Shown in pieces: positions 37,191 through 44,984 of a DNA stretch of 64,000 nt (its first letter is position 1; each line of letters begins with the position of its first letter). The position numbers and the translations under genes are program-made. The stretch covers positions 40,682 through 104,681 of the forward strand of contig NZ_JAIXZS010000041.1 in the NCBI RefSeq assembly GCF_027489515.1. Direction: 5' to 3'. This stretch comes from Novosphingobium sp. (lineage in GTDB: Bacteria > Pseudomonadota > Alphaproteobacteria > Sphingomonadales > Sphingomonadaceae). The notes beneath the pieces are model-generated. The model ran no database searches, was not told the DNA's origin, and worked only from the letters and a program-made list of their open reading frames with translations.

Positions 37191-37455
37191 CCCGTCCGCC
37201 TTTACGGGCGCATCGGCGCTGCTGTCAAAGGCGTACGCAAACCCGCGCAAAAGTGCGGCGCGATGGCAGATCAGCCAGCCTTTCGCGACATGCCCTTGAG
37301 GACAATTGTCGGCAAGTCGTTCGGCGTGAAGATTAAATGTGTGTAAGGAAGCGTTCCAAGGCCGGTGACGCCGCGTTTGTCGGTTGCCGGTCCGCAGTTT
37401 TCGTCATAATCGTTCGGCGGTTTTGCAACTGCCCCAGTTTCGTAAAGGAGTGGCC

Positions 37456-37971
37456 ATGAGCAATTTGAGAGGATACCTCGGTCTGATCGCGCTGTCTGCC
37501 GCCCTGGCGGCTTGCGGTGGCAAGAAGGAAGAAGCGGCAGCGCCTGCTGCCGAAGCCCCCGCCGCGGCCGCGCCGGCTGCTGACGCTGCCGCACCCGCTG
37601 CTGCAACCAAGGTTGCCGCTGATTCAACCGACACCCTCGACGGCACCAAGTTTGCCGACATGAAGGGCGATGCCGCTGCTGGTGAGAAGGTCTTCACCCA
37701 GTGCAAGACCTGCCACGTGATCGATCCGGGCGTGAACCGCATCGGGCCCTCGCTCCATGGCATCATCGGCCGCAAGGCTGGCCAGATCGCCGGCTTCTCC
37801 TATTCGGCTGCGAACAAGGAAAGCGGCATCACCTGGACGCCCGAGAAGCTGTACCAGTACCTCGAAAAGCCGGCCCGCGTCGTCCCCGGCACCAAGATGG
37901 CCTTCGCCGGCCTCGCCAAGGGCCAGGACCGCGCCGACGTGATCGCCTACCTGACCAGCGCGACCAAGTAA
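37456..37971 (+). CDS. Lipoprotein cytochrome c (class I)
   Basis: 171 residues. The lipobox LAAC places the lipidated Cys at residue 20. An Ala/Pro-rich linker of about 40 residues tethers a single class I cytochrome c domain: haem motif CKTCH (residues 83-87) and distal ligand Met148 in GTKMAF. HVIDPGVNRIGPSLHGIIGRKAG is typical of c550/c2-like cytochromes. A membrane-anchored periplasmic electron carrier is expected; in a phototroph it could serve respiration or the reaction centre. TAAAGGAG precedes the ATG and a strong terminator follows, so it is monocistronic. Confidence 0.93.
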   Translation: MSNLRGYLGLIALSAALAACGGKKEEAAAPAAEAPAAAAPAADAAAPAAATKVAADSTDTLDGTKFADMKGDAAAGEKVFTQCKTCHVIDPGVNRIGPSLHGIIGRKAGQIAGFSYSAANKESGITWTPEKLYQYLEKPARVVPGTKMAFAGLAKGQDRADVIAYLTSATK

Positions 37972-38000
37972 GCCTCGCTGCGATCAGCGCATAAAGAGAG

Positions 38001-38031
38001 CGCCGCTCCCGAAAGGGAGCGGCGTTTTCTT
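38001..38031 (+). terminator. Rho-independent terminator of the cytochrome c gene
   Basis: A perfect 10-bp stem CGCCGCTCCC/GGGAGCGGCG with loop GAAA is followed by TTTTCTT, 30 bp after the stop codon. Confidence 0.92.
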
Positions 38032-38139
38032 GTTCGAGGTGGAGAGCTTGCCGATTGGGACTGCAATTAGCAGTCTTCGCTGCTTAGCCATGCATGTTAG
38101 ATCTCCCACGACATGTTTCCGGTTGGCAGTGGGGGCAGA

Positions 38140-39270
38140 ATGCGGTCTTTCAGCTGGATTGCAGCACTTGCGATGGTGGCGAGTTCGTCCCACGCCGAAC
38201 CGGCCTTGCAGCGCGCGGTCGTTCTTGCTCAGGCTGAGAAGGCGGCCGACTGGCAGTTGTCCCATCTGACTGACCTGTCCGGGATCCGGAAGGTAGCCCG
38301 GGATACGCGTGATGTTCGCGGGTGGCAGCAGGCCACGTTCTACGTTGCGCTGACTCAGCTCGCCGATCGAAGCAGCAAGCCGCGCTATCGCGACGCCGTT
38401 CTGGAGCTCGGCCGCGCCACCGGTTGGCGGCTCGGCGATCGCCCTTTCCATGCGGACGACCATCTGGTGGGCTCTCCTTTCATCTGGGCTGCTCGCAACG
38501 GCGGCGGTCGTCAAGCACTGGCCGGAGTTGTCGCCGGTCTCGATTTTGTGGTTCGCCACCCGTCCCCGGCGGGGCTTGCGCTCAGCGACAACCCTGCTGA
38601 TCCAGATCCGGACGACCGTTGGTCTTGGGCGGACGCGTTGTTCATGGCCCCGCCAACTTATTTTGAGCTGACCCGCGCCACCGGCGATGCGCGCTATGCC
38701 AGCTTTGCCGATCACGAGTTCAAGGCCACGACTGCCTTTTTGCTGGATCCTGCGGAGAGCCTGTACTTTCGTGACAGCAGATTCCTCACGCTACGTGACT
38801 CTGCCGGAAGAAAGATCTTGTGGGCGCGTGGCAATGGCTGGGTGCTTGCGGGCATTGCACGGATACTTGAGGCCCTTCCCGCGAAGGATCCCCGCCGACT
38901 TTATTATGAAAATCTCCTGCGCAGCATGGCAGCCCGCCTCAAGCAGCTTCAGCGCCCGGATGGGTTCTGGTCACCTTCGCTCCTGGCCGATGCCTCCGTT
39001 TCTCCGCCTGAATCGAGCGGCACGGGCTTTGTGGTTTACGGCATGGCATATGGCGTCAAAGCGGGGATCCTTGCGCGCCCTGACTACGAGCCCGTCATCC
39101 GGTCAGGGTGGCTGGCGCTGAATGTAGCGATGTCGCGCGAAGGCAAGGTCGGATGGGTACAGCAAGTAGGCGACCGTCCGGACAATGTGCTTGCAACTGA
39201 CACGCAATTTTACGGCTCCGCAGCGTTCATCATGGCGGCCTGTGCGGTGTCCGATCTGGATTGGCGCTGA
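38140..39270 (+). CDS. GH105/GH88-like unsaturated glucuronyl hydrolase family protein
   Basis: 376 residues with a signal peptide (cleavage near SSHAEP) and an (alpha/alpha)6 barrel. Segments fitting YteR/GH105 are FHADDHLVG, WSWADALFMAPPTYFELTRATGD and WARGNGWVLAGIARILEALP. Such enzymes remove unsaturated uronic acid from pectin or rhamnogalacturonan fragments produced by lyases; no lyase is nearby. The ATG at 38140 is preferred over 38113 because GGGGGCAG precedes it. It stands alone and is somewhat less GC-rich than its neighbours, which may mean separate acquisition. Confidence 0.85.
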   Translation: MRSFSWIAALAMVASSSHAEPALQRAVVLAQAEKAADWQLSHLTDLSGIRKVARDTRDVRGWQQATFYVALTQLADRSSKPRYRDAVLELGRATGWRLGDRPFHADDHLVGSPFIWAARNGGGRQALAGVVAGLDFVVRHPSPAGLALSDNPADPDPDDRWSWADALFMAPPTYFELTRATGDARYASFADHEFKATTAFLLDPAESLYFRDSRFLTLRDSAGRKILWARGNGWVLAGIARILEALPAKDPRRLYYENLLRSMAARLKQLQRPDGFWSPSLLADASVSPPESSGTGFVVYGMAYGVKAGILARPDYEPVIRSGWLALNVAMSREGKVGWVQQVGDRPDNVLATDTQFYGSAAFIMAACAVSDLDWR

Positions 39271-39395
39271 ACTCTTGCGAAGAGCGCGCGATATGGTGCT
39301 GTCCAGACTGGGCACACATGAATCTGTGTGCCCGCCAAGCAGAGAGCCTCACCTCGGTCAGTGCAGAACGCCGCGCCTTCCAGGTTCATCTCACC

Positions 39396-39470
39396 TCAAG
39401 CCGTGCGGCTGAGCTGCGCCAATCCGCATTGTGACCAGACATTGGTCAGCACTTGAGGGTGCACAGAACT
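39396..39470 (-). pseudogene. Diverged remnant of a hemA 3' end
   Basis: Read leftward, this non-coding stretch gives VLTNVWSQCGLAQLSRTA followed by a stop, closely resembling the HemA C-terminus ([18 protein letters not shown], stop) at 60664. The CATCTCA text after the stop also matches. Codons further upstream (SSVH against SPVH) fit with a gap of several residues. No start or rest of the gene is present. I read it as a vestige; a chance match cannot be fully excluded. Confidence 0.5.
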
Positions 39471-39492
39471 CCATTCAAAACTGAATGGTTCT
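39465..39492. promoter_or_regulatory. Inverted repeat upstream of the SDR gene
   Basis: Arms AGAAC-T-CCATTCA and TGAATGG-TTCT flank AAAC, 70 bp before the SDR start. The size suits a dimeric repressor or activator, but no regulator gene is adjacent. It could instead be a hairpin in the leader. Confidence 0.4.
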
Positions 39493-39562
39493 CGTGCAGA
39501 TTTCGCGACTACCAGTCGAAGGTGAGTGCAGCCATCTCCTGATCACCAGCAGGAGATGCACA

Positions 39563-40579
39563 ATGACAACCCAGACCAAGACTTTCGGATCCACGTCCAC
39601 CACCGACGATGTGCTCGCAGGCATCGACCTCACCGGAAAGCATGTGCTCGTGACCGGCGTATCGGCTGGCCTCGGCGTTGAAACTGCCCGCGCTCTGGTC
39701 AGCCATGGCGCACAAGTGATCGGCACGGCGAGGGACCTTGCCAAGGCCGCAAAGGCTCTCGCCGCAGTGGGCGTGGATGGCGAGGCCATTGAGCTTGTTG
39801 AAATGGACCTTGCCGACCTCGCCAGTGTCCGGCGGGCGTCGGATCGGTTGAACGCCGCGCAGCCGGTGCTCGATCTTGTGATTGCCAATGCCGGCGTCAT
39901 GGCGCCGCCGTTCGGCCGCACCGCCGACGGCTTCGAAACCCAGTTCGGCACGAACCATATCGGGCACTTCGTCTTCGTGAACCGTATCGCGGGGCTCATG
40001 CGTCCCGGCTCGCGGCTTGTCATGCTCGCGTCCTCCGGGCACCGGTTTTCGGATGTCGACCTGACGGACCCGAGTTTTGAAACCACGGTCTACGAGCCGT
40101 TCATCGGTTACGGACGTTCGAAGACCGCCAACATCCTCTTCGCTGTCGAGTTTGACCGGCGCTATCGCGCGCTCGGTTTGCGCGCGACTGCCGTGCATCC
40201 CGGCGGCATCAAGACGGAGCTTTCACGCCACATGGGTGACGAGAAGCTGGAGGAGCTGTTCCAGCAGATCAACGCGGATCTGGCGAAGGAAGGGAAGCCG
40301 CAAATGATCCGGAAGACGCCGCAGCAAGGCGCGGCGACCACGCTGTGGGCGGGCCTCGTTGCAGACGCGGATGCCGTCGGCGGGCGCTGCTGCGAAGACT
40401 GTCAGGTCTCTCCGGTGGTCACCTCTGCGAGCATCGGCTTCGGCAGCCCGGGCGTCCGGCCCTACGCGCTCGATCCGGAAACGGCGAAGGCCCTGTGGGC
40501 CAAGAGCGAGGAATGGGTCTCGGAAGTCTTCAACCTGCGCTCGGATGAATCGGCGCTGCGCAACCTGCCGGACGCCTGA
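39563..40579 (+). CDS. Short-chain dehydrogenase/reductase
   Basis: 338-residue NAD(P)-dependent oxidoreductase of the retinol-dehydrogenase-like SDR branch. The cofactor motif TGVSAGLG is at residues 31-38, NAG at 109-111, active-site serines at 157-158 in LASSGH, and Tyr183/Lys187 in YGRSK. PGGIKTELSRHM follows as usual. A C-terminal extension of about 80 residues contains a CCEDC cluster (residues 276-280), unusual for the family and possibly metal-binding. AGGAG precedes the ATG. A SnoaL-like gene follows 65 nt later and is probably co-transcribed. Substrate unknown. Confidence 0.92.
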   Translation: MTTQTKTFGSTSTTDDVLAGIDLTGKHVLVTGVSAGLGVETARALVSHGAQVIGTARDLAKAAKALAAVGVDGEAIELVEMDLADLASVRRASDRLNAAQPVLDLVIANAGVMAPPFGRTADGFETQFGTNHIGHFVFVNRIAGLMRPGSRLVMLASSGHRFSDVDLTDPSFETTVYEPFIGYGRSKTANILFAVEFDRRYRALGLRATAVHPGGIKTELSRHMGDEKLEELFQQINADLAKEGKPQMIRKTPQQGAATTLWAGLVADADAVGGRCCEDCQVSPVVTSASIGFGSPGVRPYALDPETAKALWAKSEEWVSEVFNLRSDESALRNLPDA

Positions 40580-40644
40580 TCCGGCATCAAGGGCTGCTCG
40601 GCAAGCTGACACGTCGGGCCGCGCGCGCCTCAAAGGAGGATATC

Positions 40645-41127
40645 ATGTCCCAGAACGATGAGACTGCCCTGCTGAACGTGCTTGGCAGCTACACCCGGGC
40701 GCACGACCGGCGGGATCCCGATGCGATGGCGGCGCTGTTCACGTCCGACGCGACGATCGAGATCATCGATGCGGTCGGAGGAGCGGAGCATTTGCTTGGC
40801 AGACTCGAAGGGCGCGCTGCCATCAGTGAGGCGGTCCGCCAGATGATGGCACCGCATGAAGGGCGCGCGTGGAGCCAGAACGTGATCAGCGCTCCGATCA
40901 TCACCATCGATGGCGACACTGCCGAGATTGATGTGCAGTTCATGGTGTTCAGCATCCATGCTGCCGACGTTCCGAAAGATGGTTGGCCTCCCAGCACTTT
41001 CGGTGCGCAGGGCCGCATCATACCGATCGAGGCTGGGCAGTACCGTCCGAGTATGCGACGGACTGCAGATGGCTGGGCTATCTCTGCCATGCGCATTGAG
41101 CACCGCTTGCCGATGGCCTTTGGCTAG
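40645..41127 (+). CDS. SnoaL-like (NTF2-fold) protein
   Basis: 160 residues of the nuclear-transport-factor-2-like fold: MSQNDETALLNVLGSYTRAHDRRDPDAMAALFTSD at the N-terminus, EGRAAISEAVRQMM in the middle, and a C-terminal GQYRPSMRRTADGWAISAMRIE strand. The domain may act as an isomerase, dehydratase or binding protein for small hydrophobic compounds. AAAGGAGG precedes the ATG. It follows the SDR gene and ends 75 bp before a terminator that is homologous to the hemA terminator. Confidence 0.85.
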   Translation: MSQNDETALLNVLGSYTRAHDRRDPDAMAALFTSDATIEIIDAVGGAEHLLGRLEGRAAISEAVRQMMAPHEGRAWSQNVISAPIITIDGDTAEIDVQFMVFSIHAADVPKDGWPPSTFGAQGRIIPIEAGQYRPSMRRTADGWAISAMRIEHRLPMAFG

Positions 41128-41200
41128 ACCCAACCACTCACTGTAAAGTACCCCACCGACTCCCTGGGTCGTACGATCAAGCCTCGTCACCCAACACGAA

Positions 41201-41236
41201 GCCCGGCCCCCTGCCATCGCAGGGAGCCGGGCTTTT
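41201..41236 (+). terminator. Rho-independent terminator after the SnoaL-like gene
   Basis: Stem CCCGGCCCCCTG/CAGGGAGCCGGG with loop CCATCG, followed by CTTTTC on the plus strand. It is the counterpart of the hemA terminator at 60611-60647, with paired base changes that keep the stem. Confidence 0.8.
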
Positions 41237-41278
41237 CGTTTCAGCACATCTCAAACCGCGTGGCTGCGCCGCGCGAGT
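41202..41278 (-). pseudogene. Duplicated hemA 3' end (last codons plus terminator)
   Basis: These 77 bp align without gaps to 60615-60691 with 9 mismatches. They comprise the terminator hairpin and the last codons of hemA (LARRSHAV then TGA, against LARRSHAA). Homology stops abruptly after this; upstream codons are unrelated. It is a vestige of a second hemA or of a recombination event. Confidence 0.75.
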
Positions 41279-41543
41279 GCATACCTCGACGGTGGTTACG
41301 GCGCTCGCGGATGCCGCCTGGGCAGAGACGCTGGCCGCGCTGGGCGTGGCGATCCGCTACAGCTCGCGACGGGAGAGGGGATCAAGCCGTGAGCACGGCG
41401 GCGATTACGCACCGTGTCGGCATTCGCCCTCGGGCAATGGGCAAGAGCGTGCCAGAACCTTGCCGGGGCATAGGTCCCGGCACGCTCCCGTGTGTCTCGG
41501 CCCGATCTTACGGGGGGGGAGGCATTACCAAGCCGAGACGCAG

Positions 41544-42290
41544 TCAGTGATGCGGATATCCGGTGTTTTCGGCCTCGCTGGGGTTCCGGATCGTGGTGGT
41601 GACGCCGGGAACAACGATGTCGATGTCACTGTTGCTGCCGGACCCGGACCAGCTCCGCGGGCGATCGGGCAGCCTTGGCATCGTAGCAAGATCGGGTAAC
41701 CGATAGGGGGCCGCCATGGACTGCGGGCTGAGCATCGGGCGGTGCTGCTGATCCTTACGCCTTTCGCGGCCGCTGCGGTGATCCTGGCCGTGCGGATCTT
41801 CACCCTGCAGCCGTCCGCGGTTCGGGTGGCGATCATGATCGGCGCCTTCATTGCGGCGTTGTTCGCGTTCGCCCCATTCGGCGCGGTAGGCGTTGTCGGA
41901 TTGCGACTGCCACCGTTGGCGCTGGCCATAGAACGACCGGCCGCGATAGTGGTTGTCCCAGTAGGAACCGAACGTGAAGGTGGTCACGCCGACGCCCATA
42001 TCGGCGCCGATGCCACGGCGGCGGCCATCGTGGCGCACGCGCAGGGCATTGCCTGCGATCCAGCCGCGGGTGCCATGGTAGATGACGTCGCACCAGGTCC
42101 AATCCCGCAAACAGCCCAGCACGCTCACCCGAGTGCCGCGGCGAAGCGTGCGCACGCTCGGATAATCGCGCAGTGGCCCCGAATAGATCCGCGTCGGGCC
42201 CGAGACATAACCCCGCATGGTCTGCGCCGAAGCGGAGCCAAGCGGCATGGCGGCGGCGACAAGCGCCGCAAGGGTGAGGATCGAGCGCAT
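41544..42290 (-). CDS. Secreted SH3-domain protein
   Basis: 248 residues. The signal peptide ends near GSASAQ. Residues about 24-80 form a bacterial SH3 domain (YSGPLRDYPSVRTLRRGTRVSVLGC and WCDVIYHGTRGWIAGNAL). After about residue 115 the composition changes to Arg/His/Asp/Gln-rich text (DHDRHPNRGRLQGEDPHGQD) that looks like neither a fold nor normal codon use, so a frameshift or recent extension is possible. It is third in a leftward cluster of small envelope proteins in the stress island. SH3b proteins often bind peptidoglycan. Confidence 0.75.
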   Translation of the reverse strand: MRSILTLAALVAAAMPLGSASAQTMRGYVSGPTRIYSGPLRDYPSVRTLRRGTRVSVLGCLRDWTWCDVIYHGTRGWIAGNALRVRHDGRRRGIGADMGVGVTTFTFGSYWDNHYRGRSFYGQRQRWQSQSDNAYRAEWGEREQRRNEGADHDRHPNRGRLQGEDPHGQDHRSGRERRKDQQHRPMLSPQSMAAPYRLPDLATMPRLPDRPRSWSGSGSNSDIDIVVPGVTTTIRNPSEAENTGYPHH

Positions 42291-42351
42291 GAAGTGGCTC
42301 CTTCCGGTAAGGTTAGGTTGGCGCGGCACAGACGTTGCCGGCCCGACAATG

Positions 42352-42516
42352 CTAGATTCGGCCGGTCAGCAGCAGGATCACCACCACGATCAGGACGATC
42401 CCGATCACACCGACGCCGCCATTGCCGAAGCCGTATCCGTATCCGCCCAACCGGCCGCTGAAGCCGCCAAGGAGGAAGATGACGAGCACGATGACGAGTA
42501 TCAGGCCCAATGACAT
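42352..42516 (-). CDS. DUF3309 family small membrane protein
   Basis: 54 residues with two hydrophobic stretches (LILVIVLVIFLLGGF and VIGIVLIVVVILLLTGRI) separated by a glycine/tyrosine-rich loop. The pattern, with the closing LLLTGRI, fits DUF3309 proteins found across proteobacteria. The ATG at 42516 lies 61 bp upstream of the SH3 gene on the same strand. Function unknown; genes of this kind are frequent in alphaproteobacterial general-stress regulons, which fits the location. Confidence 0.85.
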   Translation of the reverse strand: MSLGLILVIVLVIFLLGGFSGRLGGYGYGFGNGGVGVIGIVLIVVVILLLTGRI

Positions 42517-42597
42517 GAAAGACCTCCGGTTTGGCCCGACCGGTCCACTGCTTCGGGGACCAGCCGGGTTAGGGAATGCAAGGTGGTTGCTTGTGCC

Positions 42598-43005
42598 TTA
42601 GCGGCAGCGCACATCGCGCCTGCGGTCGATCTCGCGACCGGCTACACCGCCGAGGACTGCGCCGAGCACGGTGCCGAGCAGTTCGGAGTTGCCAGGGGCA
42701 ATCACGTTGCCCAGAGCGCCGCCGGCGACTGCGCCAACCACGAGGCCAGTCGTGCCATCCGAACGGCGGCAATAGTAGCGGCCGTCCTGTCCGCGATAGA
42801 TGCGGTCGTTGTTACCCATCTGGCGCTCGTGGTAGCGGCCCCGATCCTCGCGATAGTAGCGGTCAGCCTGATAGCCGCCGTAGCTGGGATCCGGTCGATC
42901 GTAGTCGTAGCTGCTCCACTGCGATTGCATGGGTTCTCTGCCGCCATATTCGGTGCAGCCGGCAAGAAGGCCGGTGGCGGCAAGACCAAGGAGGATCAGG
43001 CGCAT
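42598..43005 (-). CDS. Glycine-zipper lipoprotein
   Basis: 135 residues. Lipobox LLAGC lipidates Cys17. A Tyr/Arg/Asp-rich central region (SYDYDRPDPSYGGYQADRYY) is followed by a glycine-zipper 2TM-type segment (GLVVGAVAGGALGNVIAPG and GTVLGAVLGGVAGREID). Similar proteins of the SlyB/RcnB-neighbour type sit in the outer membrane and respond to envelope stress. It leads a leftward group with the DUF3309 and SH3 genes. No clear EcfG promoter was found before it. Confidence 0.85.
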   Translation of the reverse strand: MRLILLGLAATGLLAGCTEYGGREPMQSQWSSYDYDRPDPSYGGYQADRYYREDRGRYHERQMGNNDRIYRGQDGRYYCRRSDGTTGLVVGAVAGGALGNVIAPGNSELLGTVLGAVLGGVAGREIDRRRDVRCR

Positions 43006-43421
43006 GGTGTGTTATCCTAGCATGATGAACCGGTGCGGGACGCGCCAAGCCGGGCGGGATGCCTGGGCTGGGTGCCGCTTCGGACCAGTCGAACCTAGGC
43101 TTGGTGGGAGCGCATAACAGGATCGGAAAGTACCCAGTCAGCCGCTGCACCCCACAGCGCCCGTCCTCGCGCGCCAGACAGAGTGTCCGCGTCGGTTTCG
43201 CTGGCAGATGCGGCGCTGCCGAGGGGCCACTTGGCCCTTGCGCGCTACTGCGGGCAACCGCCGCCGTGGCAGATCCCTCTACCTCGCTATCCACCTTGCT
43301 GGGCCCAAACGGCGATGCGCCGCCGATGAGCCGAGACGGGGGGAACATCATCGGTCCGCGGTGCGTTTGGTCAGCAGGCGAGCTCAGGCATCAAGTGCCT
43401 CGCCATAAAGGAAAAACGCTC
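43006..43421. other. 416-bp gene-free divergent region
   Basis: It separates the leftward lipoprotein gene from the rightward small stress protein. Apart from the EcfG-type promoter at 43342-43368 I see no gene, repeat or RNA structure I can support. Confidence 0.6.
43342..43368 (+). promoter_or_regulatory. EcfG-type stress promoter
   Basis: GGAAC, 17-bp spacer, CGTTT matches the alphaproteobacterial general-stress sigma consensus. It lies 54 bp before the start of the 87-residue protein. Confidence 0.75.
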
Positions 43422-43685
43422 ATGCGCTGGATTTCAGGACTGATCACATTTGCCGGCCTCTACGGACTCTATCGCGTGTTCCGGCAATATGAACCGGGCT
43501 TGGCCCAACCGGCACTGGCGACCTCGCCTGCCGCGTTTGCGGACAAGGAAGCGGTGCCGGAGAATACGACCCAAGTGCGCAATGCCGGCCCGGATGCAAC
43601 CGCCACAGCGCAGCAGGAGTGGGATGCAGTCGACCAGGCTTCCGATGAGAGCTTTCCGGCGAGCGACCCGGGCGCGAAATACTGA
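43422..43685 (+). CDS. Small stress-island protein with a C-terminal ESFPASDP motif
   Basis: 87 residues. The short hydrophobic N-terminus MRWISGLITFAGLYGLYRVF may anchor it in the membrane. The rest is acidic and ends WDAVDQASDESFPASDPGAKY, a C-terminal motif I know from small uncharacterised sphingomonad proteins. AAAGGA precedes the ATG and a perfect EcfG-type promoter lies upstream, so general-stress induction is expected. Function unknown. Confidence 0.8.
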   Translation: MRWISGLITFAGLYGLYRVFRQYEPGLAQPALATSPAAFADKEAVPENTTQVRNAGPDATATAQQEWDAVDQASDESFPASDPGAKY

Positions 43686-43716
43686 CAGCAGCTCTGCACA
43701 GGCGCTGCCGATTGTG

Positions 43717-43752
43717 GAAACAGGCCAGCTCCCGCAGGAGCCGGCCTGTTTC
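43717..43752. terminator. Hairpin after the small stress gene
   Basis: Arms AAACAGGCCAGCTCC and GGAGCCGGCCTGTTT pair at 14 of 15 positions with loop CGCA, starting about 30 bp after the stop. The T run is short, so termination is likely but not certain. Confidence 0.6.
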
Positions 43753-43898
43753 GCGTAGGCTTCACATGGCAGCGATATGACGGCATGGATTAGACGCCGA
43801 ATCCCCTCCGCGGAATGATGCGAAGGGGCAGGCTGGAGGAAGACCGGCCACGACACCCGCAAAGGGGATGCCATGGCCGCCATCATCACGCAGACGGC

Positions 43899-44480
43899 TT
43901 ATTGAGGAGCCGTTTTCGGCAGCTTTGCGAGCGCATCGAGGTGCTGCTGCACCACCGGGGCAATCGACGCCGCCACGGTCTTCAGGTTCGGCATGTCGCC
44001 ATCGGCGGCATAGCGACGGTGCAGATCGAGCGCTTCCTTGTGCCCGTCACGCTGCATATCGAGGTAGAGATTGTCCGCCTCGGCACCGGTTTCTGCAGCA
44101 AGCTCACCGAGCTTCTGCATCTGCATTGCGGTGAGTGTGGGCGAGCCCGCCGCGAGCTTGAGTTTGCCAGCCGCGTCCGTCAGTTCTTTGGTCGATTTCG
44201 CGTGCGCGGCAATCATCATCCTGGCGAAGCTGCGGATGTCATCGCGCGACGTGGTCTTGAGGATAGCCTCGGACGACCGGATCTCGAAACCGTCACCGGC
44301 GGCGGCCTGATCGAGATAGCTGCGCGCATCGATTTGTTGCGTCACGTCGGCCGGCAGGCTGGCGTCGGCCGCCTCGAGCGTGATGCTGTCGCCCGAGGGC
44401 GTTTCAGCGGCAGGCTTATTGTCACACCCGGCAAAGGCGAGGGCGAGGGCCGGAGCCACAATCCAGAATGCTTTGCCCAT
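43899..44480 (-). CDS. DUF4142 lipoprotein
   Basis: 193 residues. Lipobox AFAGC lipidates Cys19. Residues about 50-190 form the helical DUF4142 domain (YLDQAAAGDGFEIRSSEAIL, IRSFARMMIAAHAKSTKELT, LHRRYAADGD). DUF4142 proteins are ferritin-like four-helix periplasmic proteins, often in stress islands; no metal-ligand set is obvious. AAAGGAG precedes the ATG. It faces the small stress gene convergently. Confidence 0.9.
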   Translation of the reverse strand: MGKAFWIVAPALALAFAGCDNKPAAETPSGDSITLEAADASLPADVTQQIDARSYLDQAAAGDGFEIRSSEAILKTTSRDDIRSFARMMIAAHAKSTKELTDAAGKLKLAAGSPTLTAMQMQKLGELAAETGAEADNLYLDMQRDGHKEALDLHRRYAADGDMPNLKTVAASIAPVVQQHLDALAKLPKTAPQ

Positions 44481-44633
44481 GAACCATCTCCTTTGAAAAG
44501 CAGCGAGGTGCTGCCAGCCGGACCCATCGAACCGGACGGGCCTCTGCTCGGCTTAATGCGCGGAGGGGCATGTGGGTCCCTTGCGCCGAAATGGACATGG
44601 GTTTGAACGTCGCGAGGCCTCTGGCCCCGCCTC

Positions 44634-44840
44634 CTACTCGGCTTTGTCCGTCGCGATCCTGGCCAGCAGGTCGAGCAATTCCTGCGGGACCGGCTCCTGC
44701 ATCACGGCATTGTAGTAGTCGCGGATATCCTTGCTCCACGCCGGATCGGGCTGTGGTCCAGCGTTCGCACCGGGCGCAGCACGGGATGCTGCCGTCCGAA
44801 CTCGTTCAGGGATCGCGTGAAACGATGGATCTTTTACCAC
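44634..44840 (-). CDS. nepR: NepR-type anti-sigma factor
   Basis: 68 residues from a GTG start. The C-terminal half DPAWSKDIRDYYNAVMQEPVPQ then ELLDLLARI matches the two helices of NepR, which holds the EcfG sigma factor until phosphorylated PhyR takes it away. I chose the GTG at 44840 because TAGGAT lies eight bases upstream and the product has normal NepR length. A longer frame from GTG 44981 would add about 47 residues without family features. It lies downstream of phyR on the same strand rather than beside the sigma gene. Confidence 0.85.
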   Translation of the reverse strand: MVKDPSFHAIPERVRTAASRAAPGANAGPQPDPAWSKDIRDYYNAVMQEPVPQELLDLLARIATDKAE

Positions 44841-44984
44841 AAGTTGTATCCTACCGAACTCTACGCCCCTCGTCAGCGTGCTCGTTCTGCGTCTGCCGAT
44901 CGATTCCAAAAGCATACTTGTTCCCTGGGGTACAATTTCATCCTGGCTTGATCCGAGCGACCGCCCCCGGTCGTTCGGCACGCC

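Larger units (their letters stand above)
41128..41543. other. 416-bp gene-free stretch with terminator and hemA-derived segment
   Basis: It holds the SnoaL-side terminator (41201-41236) and a duplicated hemA 3' end (41202-41278). From 41280 to 41543 I see no convincing gene: short frames there lack a ribosome site or family features. Confidence 0.6.

Noticed and set aside
43815..44606. Plus-strand frame of 263 codons over the DUF4142 gene
   Set aside because: It is antisense to a well-supported lipoprotein gene and is rich in Arg/His without domains.
44841..44981. Longer NepR from a GTG three bases after the phyR stop
   Set aside because: It would add about 47 residues unlike NepR and has no ribosome site, whereas the GTG at 44840 has AGGAT at the right distance.
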